From Phycisphaerae bacterium (GTDB lineage Bacteria > Planctomycetota > Phycisphaerae > UBA1845 > Fen-1342): a DNA stretch of 64,000 bases. Shown one piece after another: positions 8,935 through 18,113 of this stretch. The notes under the pieces were generated by a model, which had not been told where the DNA came from, searched no databases, and saw only the letters and a list, made by a program, of their open reading frames with translations. Position 1 is the stretch's first letter, and every line of letters starts with the position of its first letter. The stretch lies in assembly GCA_028277645.1 (NCBI GenBank), contig JANQFV010000072.1, positions 1-64,000 on the forward strand, in the 5' to 3' direction. The position numbers were made by a program, and so were the translations under genes.

Positions 8935-9068
8935 TTTGCACGGCAACGATGCACGATGCTCGTCATTCCGAGTGCAGCGAGGAATCTACGCGCGCATCGA
9001 GGCCGGCCTTCGATCCGACAAAGATCCCTCCTCCCTGTGGTCGTCGGGATGACGACTGTCCCCCTACC

Positions 9069-9716
9069 TTAAGGCTGCACGCTGAACACCGTCAGCGGAT
9101 AGTCCAGCCGATCCCCCTCCTTGATGCCCAGCCGGGCGAACGTCCCCTGGGCCACCTCCAGGGCGAGCATGGCCGGCTCAATCGAGCTGTGCGTTCGCAG
9201 CGTATGCGGCGCCATCTGCGTGATGCGCACGATCTCACCGTTGGACCGTGCGAACGCAATATCCAGCGGCGTGGTCGTGTTCAGCATCCAGAAACCACGT
9301 ACCTGCTCATCCGAAAACACAAACAACATGCCCTGATCCGCTGCGATCTCCTCCGGTCGCACGTGCATCAGGCCTTCCGCAATGACGCCGGGACGACTGG
9401 TATCAAACTCCTGCGCCAGCCAGACACGGAAAGTGTTTTCGCCGATCGTAACCGCGGTCTGGCCCAGCGAACTGAGTGGATACTGGCGATCCGTGTCACT
9501 CAACCCCACCACCGCATCGCCGGATTGCACCACGTTGGCGTCAGCAGTCTGCGTGACGTTATTCGAACCGGAAGACGTGGACGTGCTGCCATTCGAAGCA
9601 CCGATGCACCCGCCGGCCGGCACCAGAACCGCGAGCGCGCATCCCACACGGACCGCAGCCCATGCAATAGTTGCAGTGGGAACGCACGCGATGTATTGAT
9701 TTCGTTCTGTGGCCAT
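9069..9716 (-). CDS. DUF192-family lipoprotein
   Basis: A 215-residue protein. The start at 9716 gives a signal with a lipobox-like AGGC after a hydrophobic run (ALAVLVPAGGC), then a low-complexity Ser/Thr/Asn linker. The C-terminal 120 residues are a DUF192 domain: VWLAQEFDTSRPGVIAEGLMH, then the FWMLNTTTPLDIAFA core and the ALEVAQGTFARLGIKEGD end are the family's hallmark strands. The function of DUF192 is unknown. It is transcribed divergently from truB with 61 bases between start codons, so the promoters must be close or overlapping. A longer frame starting at 9818 would overlap truB and is not preferred. Confidence 0.85.
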   Translation of the reverse strand: MATERNQYIACVPTATIAWAAVRVGCALAVLVPAGGCIGASNGSTSTSSGSNNVTQTADANVVQSGDAVVGLSDTDRQYPLSSLGQTAVTIGENTFRVWLAQEFDTSRPGVIAEGLMHVRPEEIAADQGMLFVFSDEQVRGFWMLNTTTPLDIAFARSNGEIVRITQMAPHTLRTHSSIEPAMLALEVAQGTFARLGIKEGDRLDYPLTVFSVQP

Positions 9717-9777
9717 CAATTGGAGAATAGGCCGCCCCAGATGCACCTGCAACTCGGCGTGCCGCTGCGATCGGAAG

Positions 9778-10503
9778 ATGGACGGCATCATCAACCTCAA
9801 CAAGCCCGCGGGTATCACCAGCGCGAAGGCGGTCTATCGCGTACGGAAGCTGACCGGTCAGCGCAAAAGCGGTCACGCCGGTACGTTGGATCCAGGGGCA
9901 CGCGGCGTGCTCCTCATCTGCCTCGGTCGGGCTACGAAGCTGGTCGAGTCGCTGATGGATCTGCGTAAGGCTTATCGGACTACAGCTCGTCTCGACGTCA
10001 CCAGTGAAAGCCTCGACGCAGATTCAGATCTGAGGCCGGTCGAGGTAGTCCGAACCCCGGCGCGTGCCGCCGTCGAAGCTGCGCTGTCGCAGTTTCTTGG
10101 GCGGATCGAGCAAGTCCCGCCGGCGATCAGTGCCCTGAAAGTCGGCGGTCGGCCGGCCTACAAGCTGACGCGTGCCGGCAAGGCCCCAGCTCTCGCTCCG
10201 CGCCTGGTGACCGTGTACGGACTCAAGCTCATTTCCTACGACTGGCCCCACGTAGAACTCGAAATCACCTGTGGCCGCGGCACTTACATCCGCGCCCTAG
10301 TTCGCGACCTAGGTGCCACTCTGGGCACCGGCGGCTGCCTCACCGAACTGAGCCGAACAGCCATCGGGCCGTTTCAACAGTCTGCCGCGAGCAGTTTCGA
10401 ACAGCTCGCGACAGCAATTGACGCCGGCAACACAGACTGGCTGACACCTGTGGATCGTGCTCAAACGTTGATCGACGACGCCCGAGCAGAACACGGGCCC
10501 TGA
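9778..10503 (+). CDS. truB: tRNA pseudouridine-55 synthase TruB
   Basis: A 241-residue protein that converts U55 of tRNA to pseudouridine. MDGIINLNKPAGITS at the start and GHAGTLDPGARGVL with the catalytic Asp38 are diagnostic, as are the later PPAISALKVGGRPAYKL and CGRGTYIRALVRDLG motifs. ATG 9778 is preferred to an upstream in-frame start because it begins at the conserved MDGIINL. It is somewhat shorter than the E. coli enzyme at the C-terminus. It usually sits with infB/rbfA, but here it stands alone beside a DUF192 lipoprotein. Confidence 0.96.
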   Translation: MDGIINLNKPAGITSAKAVYRVRKLTGQRKSGHAGTLDPGARGVLLICLGRATKLVESLMDLRKAYRTTARLDVTSESLDADSDLRPVEVVRTPARAAVEAALSQFLGRIEQVPPAISALKVGGRPAYKLTRAGKAPALAPRLVTVYGLKLISYDWPHVELEITCGRGTYIRALVRDLGATLGTGGCLTELSRTAIGPFQQSAASSFEQLATAIDAGNTDWLTPVDRAQTLIDDARAEHGP

Positions 10504-10880
10504 TCAGCGGCAGCCGTGCGTGCCTGCTCACGGACTTTGCGGGGGATTTCCCGCACGGAATTAACCATTTCTTTGCGCTTGGGGGCTATCATGCTCGCGT
10601 TGACATGAGGGAAAAGACCTGCGCTGGCTCCCTGGTTTGTACTCAAGCGGAGAAAGCTCCATCACGCATGGGCGGCGCGCTCGGTTCGATCCGGCCGCGG
10701 CGACGTGTGCGTGGCTACCGGTGGACCCGGGTGCGGCGCGAATCGGGGGCAGAGCTGCAGTGCCGTGCGACAGTAGGCGGTTGAAACGTCGCGCGTTTTC
10801 TAAGGCAATCGGTTCAAAGTAATCAGTATCTCGGTACACGGTTCACGACATTCAAACAGGTGCCTAGGAGGAAAACTAGC
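10504..10880. other. non-coding stretch between truB and the secreted lamin-tail protein
   Basis: About 375 bases. A small inverted repeat (GCGGG GGATTT CCCGC, near 10540-10554) lies soon after the truB stop but has no T run. The rest holds the untranslated leader of the next gene, which has a strong AGGAGG at 10866-10871. No convincing promoter or gene is seen. Confidence 0.4.
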
Positions 10881-13800
10881 ATGACCAGAACTTCGAAAGG
10901 CTGTTACGTCGCACTATTGGCGATGCTCAGCGTCTCTGTGGCGACAGCCTCAGACTGTCTCATCATCAGCGAGGTTGTAGATGGTCCGCTCGGCGGCGGT
11001 CTGCCAAAGTTTGTCGAACTGACGAACACCGGCACGGTCTCGATTGACATGTCGGGCTACTGGCTCGGCAACATCAACAATGGTGACGTGTCGACGAACG
11101 CCCCCGCCACGCAGCTCTCCGGCATTCTGCACCCTGGCGACTCGTACGTCTGCTCGTATGAAGACGGTGACTGGCCGGGCAACAGCACGTTCTTCGACGT
11201 CTACGGCTTCGACGCCGACAACTTCGACTTCGGCTCGTGGATTAACGGCAACGACGTCGTCGTGCTCTATCAGGCCGACCCCGGTACGCCGCACGACGGC
11301 ACCGGCGCGATCGACATCTACGGCGTTGTTGGTGTGGACGGCGTCGGCGAAGTCTGGGAGTACACGGACGGCTGGGCGTTCCGCCTCTCAACCGTCAACA
11401 TGAACGGCCCGTTCAGCACGGGCGAGTGGGCGTTTGGTGGTCCGCTCTCGCTGACTGACGAGACCGATCTGCTGAACCTGACCTCGCCGGGCACCCACAA
11501 CTTCAGCGGTTCGTGCGGCCCGACCGACCCGGTCGGTCAGTGCTGCGTCAACCCGTACTACTGCTACATTGAGACTGCCACCGGTTGCTCAAGCCTCGGT
11601 GGCACCTGGACAATGGGCGCCGACTGCACGGGCAACCCCTGCGGCACCCCGCCGCCGACCGGCCACTGCTGCGTGGGCGAGATCTGCCACGAGGTCACGC
11701 TGGCCGAGTGCAACACCATGGGCGGTACCGGCTGGGCGGCCGACACCTACTGCACGCCCAACCCCTGCCTGAACTGCGTCACTATTCCCGCCGCCAAGCT
11801 GCTCGGCACCGGCGTCGACGTCCAGCTTTGCGACGTTGTCGTCAGCAACATGATCGACCTGGTCGCCAGCAGCTCGTTCGCGAGCTTCAACGTCCAGGAG
11901 CAGAGCCAGCTTCCGGGCCAGCGCGGCGGCATCGCCGTCTTCGGCTCGAACGCCGACATCGGCGCTATCTCGGTCGTTGAGGGTGACATCATCAACATCC
12001 AGGGCACAACCGACGAGTTCTCAGGGCTGTTCGAGCTCACTGCCCCCTTCCTGTACACCGTCGTCACGCCGTACGTTGGCGACCCGAACGATGCCCGTCC
12101 CGAGCCGCTACAGATTACCGCGGCCGACTTCCTGTCGGGCGGTATCGGCGAAGAGATCGAAAGCATGTACGTTGAGGTGCCCTGTGCGACGTACGTTGAT
12201 CAGGGCGGAGACCCCAATTTCGCAGGGTACACGAACTACACCTTCAGCGACCAGACCGGTCAGTTCACCGTCCGCGTGACTGCCGGCATCGACGTCATCG
12301 GCCAGCCGATCCCTGATCCAAACCAGCCTGTGACGCTCCGCGGGATCTTCAACGATTTCGGCGGTTATCAGCTCCTGCTCACGCGCTACGGCGATCCGAC
12401 CGATGCGGGTGGAAACCCGAACGGCGACCTGTGGTTCGACCCGCTGTGCCTCGCCGTCGGCGCCTGCTGCTACGGTCCAACCGACGAAGATTGCGTCGTC
12501 GTATCGGAGAGTGACTGCCTCACTACGTACAGCGGCACGTATCAGGGCGGCGGCACACGCTGCACCCCGTTCAACCCCTGCACCGAGCCGACCGGTATCT
12601 GCTGCGTCGCGGGTGTCTGCACGCAGGAGTTCGAGAGCACCTGTATCGCGCTGGGTGGCGGGTACCTCGGCGACAACACGCTGTGCGTCGGCATCACGGC
12701 GTTCCCGTGCCCGCAGCCGGTCGAACCGGGTGACGTGGCGCTGGGGCACGACGGCGAGAACAACCAGTACTTCTCCGCGACGCAGGTTCGCGACCTGGCG
12801 GCTCGCGCCGCGGCGCAGGTCGGTGCCTGGAACAACCACCCCTACGTCGCGTCTTGCGAGTTCGACAATTACGGTGGCATCCGGCACAACGCGCAGGGTA
12901 ACCTGCTCATGCTGAACTTCGGTCCGTCAGGCGGTCCCGGATACCTCTTCAACTACTGCACGGACGGTAGCGGCCGTGCACAGATTGACGACGACCCGAA
13001 CGAGGTCATGTTCGAATTCGTCGGTGACCGCGTGGCTGCCGTCGCGGTTAGCCCGGACAACCAGTGGATCTCCGTCTGGGGCTGGCTCACCGGCCAACTG
13101 CACATCCTCGAGTATGATGCGGGTCCCACGCCAGGCACCGGTCAGGGCGCGTCGATCCTGAGCTCGTACACCGTCACGCTGACCCACTCTGGCGGCACGC
13201 AGGGCGCGGCCTGGGTCGACAACGACACCCTTGTGATGGCGAATACCAATACCATTGGCCGCATCGACCTCAACGCGGTGTCGTTCGACCCGAACGACCC
13301 GGGTGCCGGCTTCACGACCACGACCGAGCTTACGCTATTCCTGGCGTTCGACACGGCCGGCGCGCACACCGACGTCGAGTACAACCCGGAAATCTCGCCA
13401 TACATGTTCGTGCTCGTCAGCAACTACGATGGCACGAGCTACTCGTCGCTGTCGGTCGTTGATCCCGGCACGTGGACGGAGATCACGACGGTCGACATGA
13501 GCACCTCGAGCGAGACGGCGCGCGAGTGCGCCCTCGGCCCGGATGGCCGCCTCTACTGGACCCAGTTCGGGGCCGACATCGACGTCCTCGATGTCTCTGA
13601 TCCGAACAGCTTGGTCGCGAACTCGAGCGTCGACTACTACGCCAGCCCGTACTACGACAGCTTCCCCGGTTTGGATATCGCGCTCGGCCCCGCCGCTCCG
13701 CCGATCTGTCGCGGCGACTGCAATTGCGACGGCCAGATCGGATTCGGCGATATTAACCCGTTCGTCGACGCGCTGCTCAGCGGCGTGTACTGCGACGGCA

Positions 13801-13907
13801 CCGGCGAAAACGCCGATGTCAACGGTAACGGCACGGTCGGCTTCGACGACATCAACCCGTTCGTCGACCTGCTGACCTCAGGTTCGGTTCCGATCCCCTG
13901 CCCGTAG
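10881..13907 (+). CDS. large secreted protein: lamin-tail domain, four cysteine modules, propeller-like region, dockerin-like C-terminus
   Basis: A 1008-residue protein. ATG 10881 follows AGGAGG at 10866-10871. A signal peptide (ALLAMLSVSVATAS) leads into a lamin-tail-like domain (LIISEVVDG ... KFVELTNTG ... YWLGN). Cysteine modules of the form G-x-C-C ... C ... C ... GG ... C ... C follow at roughly residues 210-300 (two) and 520-610 (two), separated by a beta-rich region. Then comes a repeat region that looks like a beta-propeller (VAAVAVSPDNQWISVWGW). The end is a dockerin-like pair, GDCNCDGQIGFGDINPFVDAL and GNGTVGFDDINPFVDLL, with calcium-binding Asp/Asn positions. It is likely a cell-surface or secreted adhesion/structural protein; no enzyme motif is seen. 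A terminator follows. Confidence 0.88.
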   Translation: MTRTSKGCYVALLAMLSVSVATASDCLIISEVVDGPLGGGLPKFVELTNTGTVSIDMSGYWLGNINNGDVSTNAPATQLSGILHPGDSYVCSYEDGDWPGNSTFFDVYGFDADNFDFGSWINGNDVVVLYQADPGTPHDGTGAIDIYGVVGVDGVGEVWEYTDGWAFRLSTVNMNGPFSTGEWAFGGPLSLTDETDLLNLTSPGTHNFSGSCGPTDPVGQCCVNPYYCYIETATGCSSLGGTWTMGADCTGNPCGTPPPTGHCCVGEICHEVTLAECNTMGGTGWAADTYCTPNPCLNCVTIPAAKLLGTGVDVQLCDVVVSNMIDLVASSSFASFNVQEQSQLPGQRGGIAVFGSNADIGAISVVEGDIINIQGTTDEFSGLFELTAPFLYTVVTPYVGDPNDARPEPLQITAADFLSGGIGEEIESMYVEVPCATYVDQGGDPNFAGYTNYTFSDQTGQFTVRVTAGIDVIGQPIPDPNQPVTLRGIFNDFGGYQLLLTRYGDPTDAGGNPNGDLWFDPLCLAVGACCYGPTDEDCVVVSESDCLTTYSGTYQGGGTRCTPFNPCTEPTGICCVAGVCTQEFESTCIALGGGYLGDNTLCVGITAFPCPQPVEPGDVALGHDGENNQYFSATQVRDLAARAAAQVGAWNNHPYVASCEFDNYGGIRHNAQGNLLMLNFGPSGGPGYLFNYCTDGSGRAQIDDDPNEVMFEFVGDRVAAVAVSPDNQWISVWGWLTGQLHILEYDAGPTPGTGQGASILSSYTVTLTHSGGTQGAAWVDNDTLVMANTNTIGRIDLNAVSFDPNDPGAGFTTTTELTLFLAFDTAGAHTDVEYNPEISPYMFVLVSNYDGTSYSSLSVVDPGTWTEITTVDMSTSSETARECALGPDGRLYWTQFGADIDVLDVSDPNSLVANSSVDYYASPYYDSFPGLDIALGPAAPPICRGDCNCDGQIGFGDINPFVDALLSGVYCDGTGENADVNGNGTVGFDDINPFVDLLTSGSVPIPCP

Positions 13908-13942
13908 TGCCTTGACGGGCAACCAAGTTACCTGAACTAGTC

Positions 13943-13985
13943 AGGGCCGGTCGGCGAACAACTTCGTCGCCCGGCCCTTCTCTTT
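13943..13985 (+). terminator. probable Rho-independent terminator
   Basis: AGGGCCGG (13943-13950) pairs with CCGGCCCT (13971-13978), followed by TCTCTTT. It closes the transcript of the secreted protein and separates it from the transporter genes. Confidence 0.6.
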
Positions 13986-14042
13986 CACGCGTCACACTTC
14001 GCATGTCCGCATCCACCGCCGTAGAATGCGGTCCACGCGACC

Positions 14043-15626
14043 ATGCGAGTGCTACTGCCGCCAACCTCGTCGCTATTCTCCGCCGCCGCAAGCCTGCTTC
14101 CCGCAACGTTGCTGCTGCTGGCGGTCTCCGCCCCGTTGTTTGCGATCATCGAAGCGGTCGTACGCTCGCCATCCGTCGAACAGCCCTTCGATCTGGCGCG
14201 CTGGCTGCGGTTGCTCTGGACCACGGTCATCGTCACCGGAACGGCCATCATTCTCTCCATGTTGATCGGCACCACGCTGGGCCTCCTGCTGTTCCGCACG
14301 AATGTCGCAGCCCACCGTCTGACGCTGGCGCTCCTGCTGCTCGCCGCCTGCCTGCCGACGTACGTCGTCGCCATCGGACTGCTGGCACTGATCGCCGCGT
14401 ACGATCTGGGAAACTCGCCGTGGGTTTGCGGTGTGCTTTATGGACTGACGTACACCCCCCTCGCAACGCTTGTACTGGGGAGCGTTTTCCGCTCGGCCGA
14501 TCCCACGTTCGAGGATCTCGCCCGGCTCGACGCGCACTGGCCCCGCGTGTTGCGCTGCGTGACGCTGCCACAGGCGCTGTGGGGCCACTCGGTTGTGGCG
14601 CTGCTCGTGTTCTGGCTGGTGGCGACGGACTACACGTTCACCGACCTACTGATCGTGCGAACGTTTGCAGAGGAGGTCTACACGCAGTTTCGTCTGGACT
14701 ATCGCCGCGTCGCGCCAGTGCTGACCGGCGTTCCGGTGTTTCTCGCACTGACCGCAGCCCTGTTGGCCGCGCAGTTCCGCTTTCGCTTCGTCGGCGAGCA
14801 GACACTCGAAACGCTGGCGAACCCACCGAGAATGCTGCCACTGGGCCACACACGCTACTGGCTGGGCCTCCTGCTGGCCACCGCCGCGATCGGGCCGCTG
14901 ATCGTAATCTGCCAGGCGCTGTTCGCGCGCGTCGCGACGTTTGACGGCCTGGACGAATCGATCGTCGCGCTGTTACCCGATCTGCGTCGCTCGGGCGTTG
15001 CCGCTCTACTCGGAACTGGGCTCACCATGCTGGGCAGCGCGGGACTCGCGTGGGCGCTGGTACGCACGCGACGCTTGCGCTGGCTCGTCGCCTTCGGCGT
15101 TCTGATCTTGCTCGCGACGCCGGCACCGGTCGCGGGCATCGGTCTGATCGGCCTGTGGAATCGCCCGGGCTGGCTCGGCGTCGTGTACGACTCACCAGGG
15201 ATCATTGTCCTTGGTTACCTCTCGCGTTTTCTCGCGGTGGGCACGCTGTTGCTCATGCCGGCGGTACGCCGTGTACCACGCGAACTCGATTGGGCCGCGC
15301 GGCTTGACGGCTGTAGTTGGGTGGGCACGCAGCGGTACGTCTACTGGCCTACCCTGTGCGTGCCGTTGGCGCTCGCGGGCCTCGTGCTCCTGATCCTCTG
15401 CTTCGGTGAGCTCGGTACAACCGTGCTCGTCGCACCGCCGGGATGGAGCACGGTCTCGGTCCGTGCCTTCACACTTCTGCACTTCGGCGTTTACCGCGAT
15501 CTCGCGCTGCTGACATTGCTCGCCATCGCGTGTATTGTGCTGCTCTGGGCACCGCTCGGGGCGCTGCTGTATCGGCGCGATCGAAGCCACGCACGGTCTA
15601 CCGAATCGACGAGTCGGAGAACCTGA
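14043..15626 (+). CDS. iron-type ABC transporter permease, two fused permease domains
   Basis: A 527-residue integral membrane protein with about twelve hydrophobic helices and two copies of the binding-protein-dependent permease domain. The first EAA-like loop is near EDLARLDAHWPRVLRCVTLPQAL and the second near WAARLDGCSWVGTQRYVYWPTLC, both coupling loops for an ATPase. Fused tandem permeases are typical of the Fbp/Sfu ferric-iron and related families. The stop codon abuts the ATG of the binding protein with no gap, so the two are co-translated. No ABC ATPase gene is adjacent on either side, so the energy subunit must be encoded elsewhere. The substrate (ferric iron or another small ligand) is inferred from family only. 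Confidence 0.88.
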   Translation: MRVLLPPTSSLFSAAASLLPATLLLLAVSAPLFAIIEAVVRSPSVEQPFDLARWLRLLWTTVIVTGTAIILSMLIGTTLGLLLFRTNVAAHRLTLALLLLAACLPTYVVAIGLLALIAAYDLGNSPWVCGVLYGLTYTPLATLVLGSVFRSADPTFEDLARLDAHWPRVLRCVTLPQALWGHSVVALLVFWLVATDYTFTDLLIVRTFAEEVYTQFRLDYRRVAPVLTGVPVFLALTAALLAAQFRFRFVGEQTLETLANPPRMLPLGHTRYWLGLLLATAAIGPLIVICQALFARVATFDGLDESIVALLPDLRRSGVAALLGTGLTMLGSAGLAWALVRTRRLRWLVAFGVLILLATPAPVAGIGLIGLWNRPGWLGVVYDSPGIIVLGYLSRFLAVGTLLLMPAVRRVPRELDWAARLDGCSWVGTQRYVYWPTLCVPLALAGLVLLILCFGELGTTVLVAPPGWSTVSVRAFTLLHFGVYRDLALLTLLAIACIVLLWAPLGALLYRRDRSHARSTESTSRRT

Positions 15627-16676
15627 ATGCAACGCCGCAGCTTCATAATCACGATCAGCTTGCTGGTCACTCCTCTTCTCGCCTGCTCCGGCAACGACGC
15701 GACGACCGGCCGCGCCGCAGGTGACGTCGTCGTGGTCTACACCGCGTTGGACCGGCAGTTCTCGGAACCAATCCTCGCCGCGTTCACGAAGCAGACCGGC
15801 ATCGAAGTCCGCCCCGTGTATGACACCGAGGCCACCAAAACGATCGGGCTCGTCAACCGTATCCGCGCGGAAGCCGCGTCCGGTCGACCCCGCTGCGATG
15901 TGTTCTGGAACAACGAGATTCTTAACACTTTGCGGTTGCAATCCGAGGGACTGCTCCAGCCGTGCCGGCCGGCGCAGGCCGAGCACTACCCTGCGCAGTT
16001 TCGCGATCCCGAGGACCACTGGTTCGGCTTCGCCGCCCGGGCGCGCGTGATCATCTGCAATACGGAACGTATTGGCTCCGGCCGGCAGCCAACGTCCATT
16101 CACGACCTCGCTCATCGCGACTGGCGCGGACAAACCGGCATCGCCAAGCCCCTCTTCGGCACAACCGCATCGCACGCTGCGTGCTTGTTTGCGTTGCTGG
16201 GAGGCACAGAAGCCCGCAGCCTGTTCGATGCTTTCCGCGCCAACGACGTGCAAGTCGTCGCGGGCAACAAGACCTGCGCCGAGATGGTCGGCGCCGGAAG
16301 ACTCGCATTCGGCCTCACGGACACCGACGACGCGATCATCGAGCTCGAAGCTGGCAAACCCGTGAAGATCATCTTCCCCGACAGCGGCGACGACCAAATG
16401 GGCACGCTACTGCTACCGAATACACTGGCCCTGATCCGAGATTGCCCGCACCCCGACGCCGGCGTCCGGCTGATCGACTACCTGTTGTCGCCCGAGGTTG
16501 AAGCGCGGCTCGCCGCCGGCGCCTCCGCTCAAATCCCGTTGCACGCAAAGTGCGATCGCGATTCGCGCGTCGCCAGGCTCGCCGACCTCCGGCCCATGCA
16601 GGTGGATTTCGCAGACGCCGCTGCCGCGTTCGACGAGGCCGCACGATACATCGAGGCGCACTTCCTGACCGACTGA
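15627..16676 (+). CDS. ABC transporter substrate-binding lipoprotein, ferric-iron (FbpA/AfuA) type
   Basis: A 349-residue protein. Its lipobox LLAC puts the lipidated cysteine at residue 20. The mature part begins DVVVVYTALDRQFSEPILAAF, and the pattern that follows (FTKQTGIEVRPVYDTEATKTIGL) is typical of FbpA/AfuA-like periplasmic binding proteins, as are CDVFWNNE and the DTDDAI stretch. It would deliver the ligand to the permease encoded immediately upstream. The first base of its ATG follows the permease stop directly. The ligand is inferred; the iron-binding tyrosines cannot be assigned with certainty. Confidence 0.9.
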   Translation: MQRRSFIITISLLVTPLLACSGNDATTGRAAGDVVVVYTALDRQFSEPILAAFTKQTGIEVRPVYDTEATKTIGLVNRIRAEAASGRPRCDVFWNNEILNTLRLQSEGLLQPCRPAQAEHYPAQFRDPEDHWFGFAARARVIICNTERIGSGRQPTSIHDLAHRDWRGQTGIAKPLFGTTASHAACLFALLGGTEARSLFDAFRANDVQVVAGNKTCAEMVGAGRLAFGLTDTDDAIIELEAGKPVKIIFPDSGDDQMGTLLLPNTLALIRDCPHPDAGVRLIDYLLSPEVEARLAAGASAQIPLHAKCDRDSRVARLADLRPMQVDFADAAAAFDEAARYIEAHFLTD

Positions 16677-16692
16677 TGCGTGTGACGCGTGC

Positions 16693-17346
16693 TCACTCGC
16701 TCCGCCGCTCGCGCTCCGTCGAATACCGCACCTCATAAATCCCGCTGCGCGACCACACGCTGCGCAACGTATCCCAAATGATGTGCAGGTCCGCACGCAG
16801 TCCGATCTCCTGCACATAGCGCACATCCCACTCAAGCTTCTCTTCGAGCGTAAGCTCACCCCGTCCGCGAATCTGGGCGTAGCCAGTCAGCCCCGGTTTC
16901 ACGAGCAACCGCTTCCGCTGCCGCGCGTTCCACTCCGCCATCTGTTGGAGATATAACGGCCGCGGCCCGACCAGCGACATCTCCCCCCGCACAACGTTGA
17001 TCAACTGCGGCAGCTCGTCCAGGCTCGTCTCGCGCAGCCAGCGCCCCAAGGACGTGATCCGCGGGTCCTCGCCCGTCTGCGGCGAGTCGCCATAGGGATC
17101 GACGCCTGTCCGCATGGTCCGCAGCTTCAGCAGGGTGAACGGCCGCCCGCCGTGCCCCGCCCGCGTCTGGCGAAACAGGGCCGGCGACCCGTCGCGCCGC
17201 ACGAGCCAAATCATCGTCGCCAGTAACGGCCACACGCACAGCAGCACCATCGCTGCCACTACGCGGTCGATCGCGTGCTTGAGCCACAGGTACGACGGCG
17301 TGGCACCACAGCGAATGTCATCGTCAGGCGGGAGCGGCTCGGTCAT
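16693..17346 (-). CDS. bacterial sugar transferase (exopolysaccharide-initiating type)
   Basis: A 217-residue inner-membrane enzyme that should transfer a sugar-1-phosphate to a polyprenyl phosphate, or a sugar to a lipid-linked glycan. One membrane segment (residues 26-47, VVAAMVLLCVWPLLATMIW) precedes the catalytic domain with the family's motifs: LFRQTRAG, LLKLRTM, RETSLDELPQLINV, MSLVGPRP and KPGLTGYAQIRGRG. It is the short form, without the extra N-terminal helices of WcaJ/WbaP. It converges with the binding-protein gene, only 16 bases apart. Exopolysaccharide synthesis and the PEP-CTERM protein at 8121-8858 may be linked. Confidence 0.93.
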   Translation of the reverse strand: MTEPLPPDDDIRCGATPSYLWLKHAIDRVVAAMVLLCVWPLLATMIWLVRRDGSPALFRQTRAGHGGRPFTLLKLRTMRTGVDPYGDSPQTGEDPRITSLGRWLRETSLDELPQLINVVRGEMSLVGPRPLYLQQMAEWNARQRKRLLVKPGLTGYAQIRGRGELTLEEKLEWDVRYVQEIGLRADLHIIWDTLRSVWSRSGIYEVRYSTERERRSE

Positions 17347-17589
17347 GGCGACAGTAAACCGGAACTTAGGGGACCTCTCAAATGCATGGGCGCTCGATCT
17401 CCAGTTAGCCCAACCAGTAATCGGCGCCTGACCTCATCCCCATCATCGGCGTTGCAGCAACCTGCCGGGCGACTGGCCGACACGCCGTCCGCAGCCCGCC
17501 TATCCAGCCCCTACGAGGTGTGATAATCCTCCAGGCTTGGCTGGTCTGCCGCCATGCAGCAGAAATCGCCGCCACGCTGCCAGCCAGCC

Positions 17590-17618
17590 TTGCAAACCGA
17601 CCGGCGGTGGGGTAAAAA
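17590..17618 (+). promoter_or_regulatory. possible promoter of tRNA-Gly
   Basis: TTGCAA (17590-17595) and TAAAAA (17613-17618) are 17 bases apart, and the tRNA begins 38 bases after the -10. The elements are degenerate, so confidence is limited. Confidence 0.4.
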
Positions 17619-17656
17619 GCGCAATTACCTGTCGCCCCGAGGCGACAGCCAGTGAC

Positions 17657-17728
17657 GCGGGTGTAGCTCAGTGGTAGAGCTTCACGTTGCCAACGTGAAT
17701 GTCGTGGGTTCGAATCCCATCACCCGCT
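17657..17728 (+). tRNA. tRNA-Gly (anticodon GCC)
   Basis: A complete 72-base cloverleaf: acceptor GCGGGTG/CACCCGC, D arm with AGTGGTA loop, anticodon stem and loop with TTGCCAA (anticodon GCC), and T loop TTCGAAT. Discriminator T; CCA is not encoded. A terminator follows at once. Confidence 0.96.
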
Positions 17729-17739
17729 TGAATCTCACC

Positions 17740-17770
17740 AGCCCCGCCCTCAAGTGCGGGGCTTTTTTCT
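17740..17770 (+). terminator. Rho-independent terminator of tRNA-Gly
   Basis: AGCCCCGC pairs with GCGGGGCT across an eight-base loop (CCTCAAGT), with a run of T residues at the 3' side. Confidence 0.85.
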
Positions 17771-18113
17771 GCGCGTCTTGCCGGTTCGTGAATTCGGACC
17801 CACGTGTCGCTTAGCGGCCGTAAATTGGGGCGACACCGAAGGCATTGCCACGAACGCCGCGAACCTCGTCCCCCGGCAACACATACGGCTCCGTTCGAAA
17901 GACTGGGGCCCAATCTGGCGCACTTTCCGGCAAGGCCCTTTTCGCATGCCCCCGGGTTCCCCCGGTATTGTGCGACAGATCCGTGCGGCACTCTCGCTGC
18001 GTCCCCTCGGCTACTATCGGGTTACTGACCTGCCCCCGGTCATGGTACCATTTGCCACGTTAGTCCGTTACGGTCAATCTTGCTCGTTTTCTCTTAGGGG
18101 GGCAGGTCACACC
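17771..18113. other. leader region between tRNA-Gly and the membrane protein
   Basis: The downstream reading frame stays open back into the tRNA terminator, so open frame alone does not fix the start. The translated stretch before 18042 has no recognisable pattern. An ATG at 18042 lacks a ribosome-binding site, whereas GTG at 18114 has AGGGGGG upstream. No other gene is seen here. Confidence 0.4.

Noticed and set aside
12108..12887. 259-codon minus-strand frame inside the lamin-tail gene
   Set aside because: Shadow; no start signal or domain.
15192..16397. 401-codon minus-strand frame across the transporter genes
   Set aside because: It is a shadow of the permease and binding protein; its codon use and residues do not form a protein pattern.
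17754..18113. N-terminal extension of the membrane-protein frame to 17754
   Set aside because: It overlaps the terminator of tRNA-Gly and has no protein pattern; the frame is merely open.
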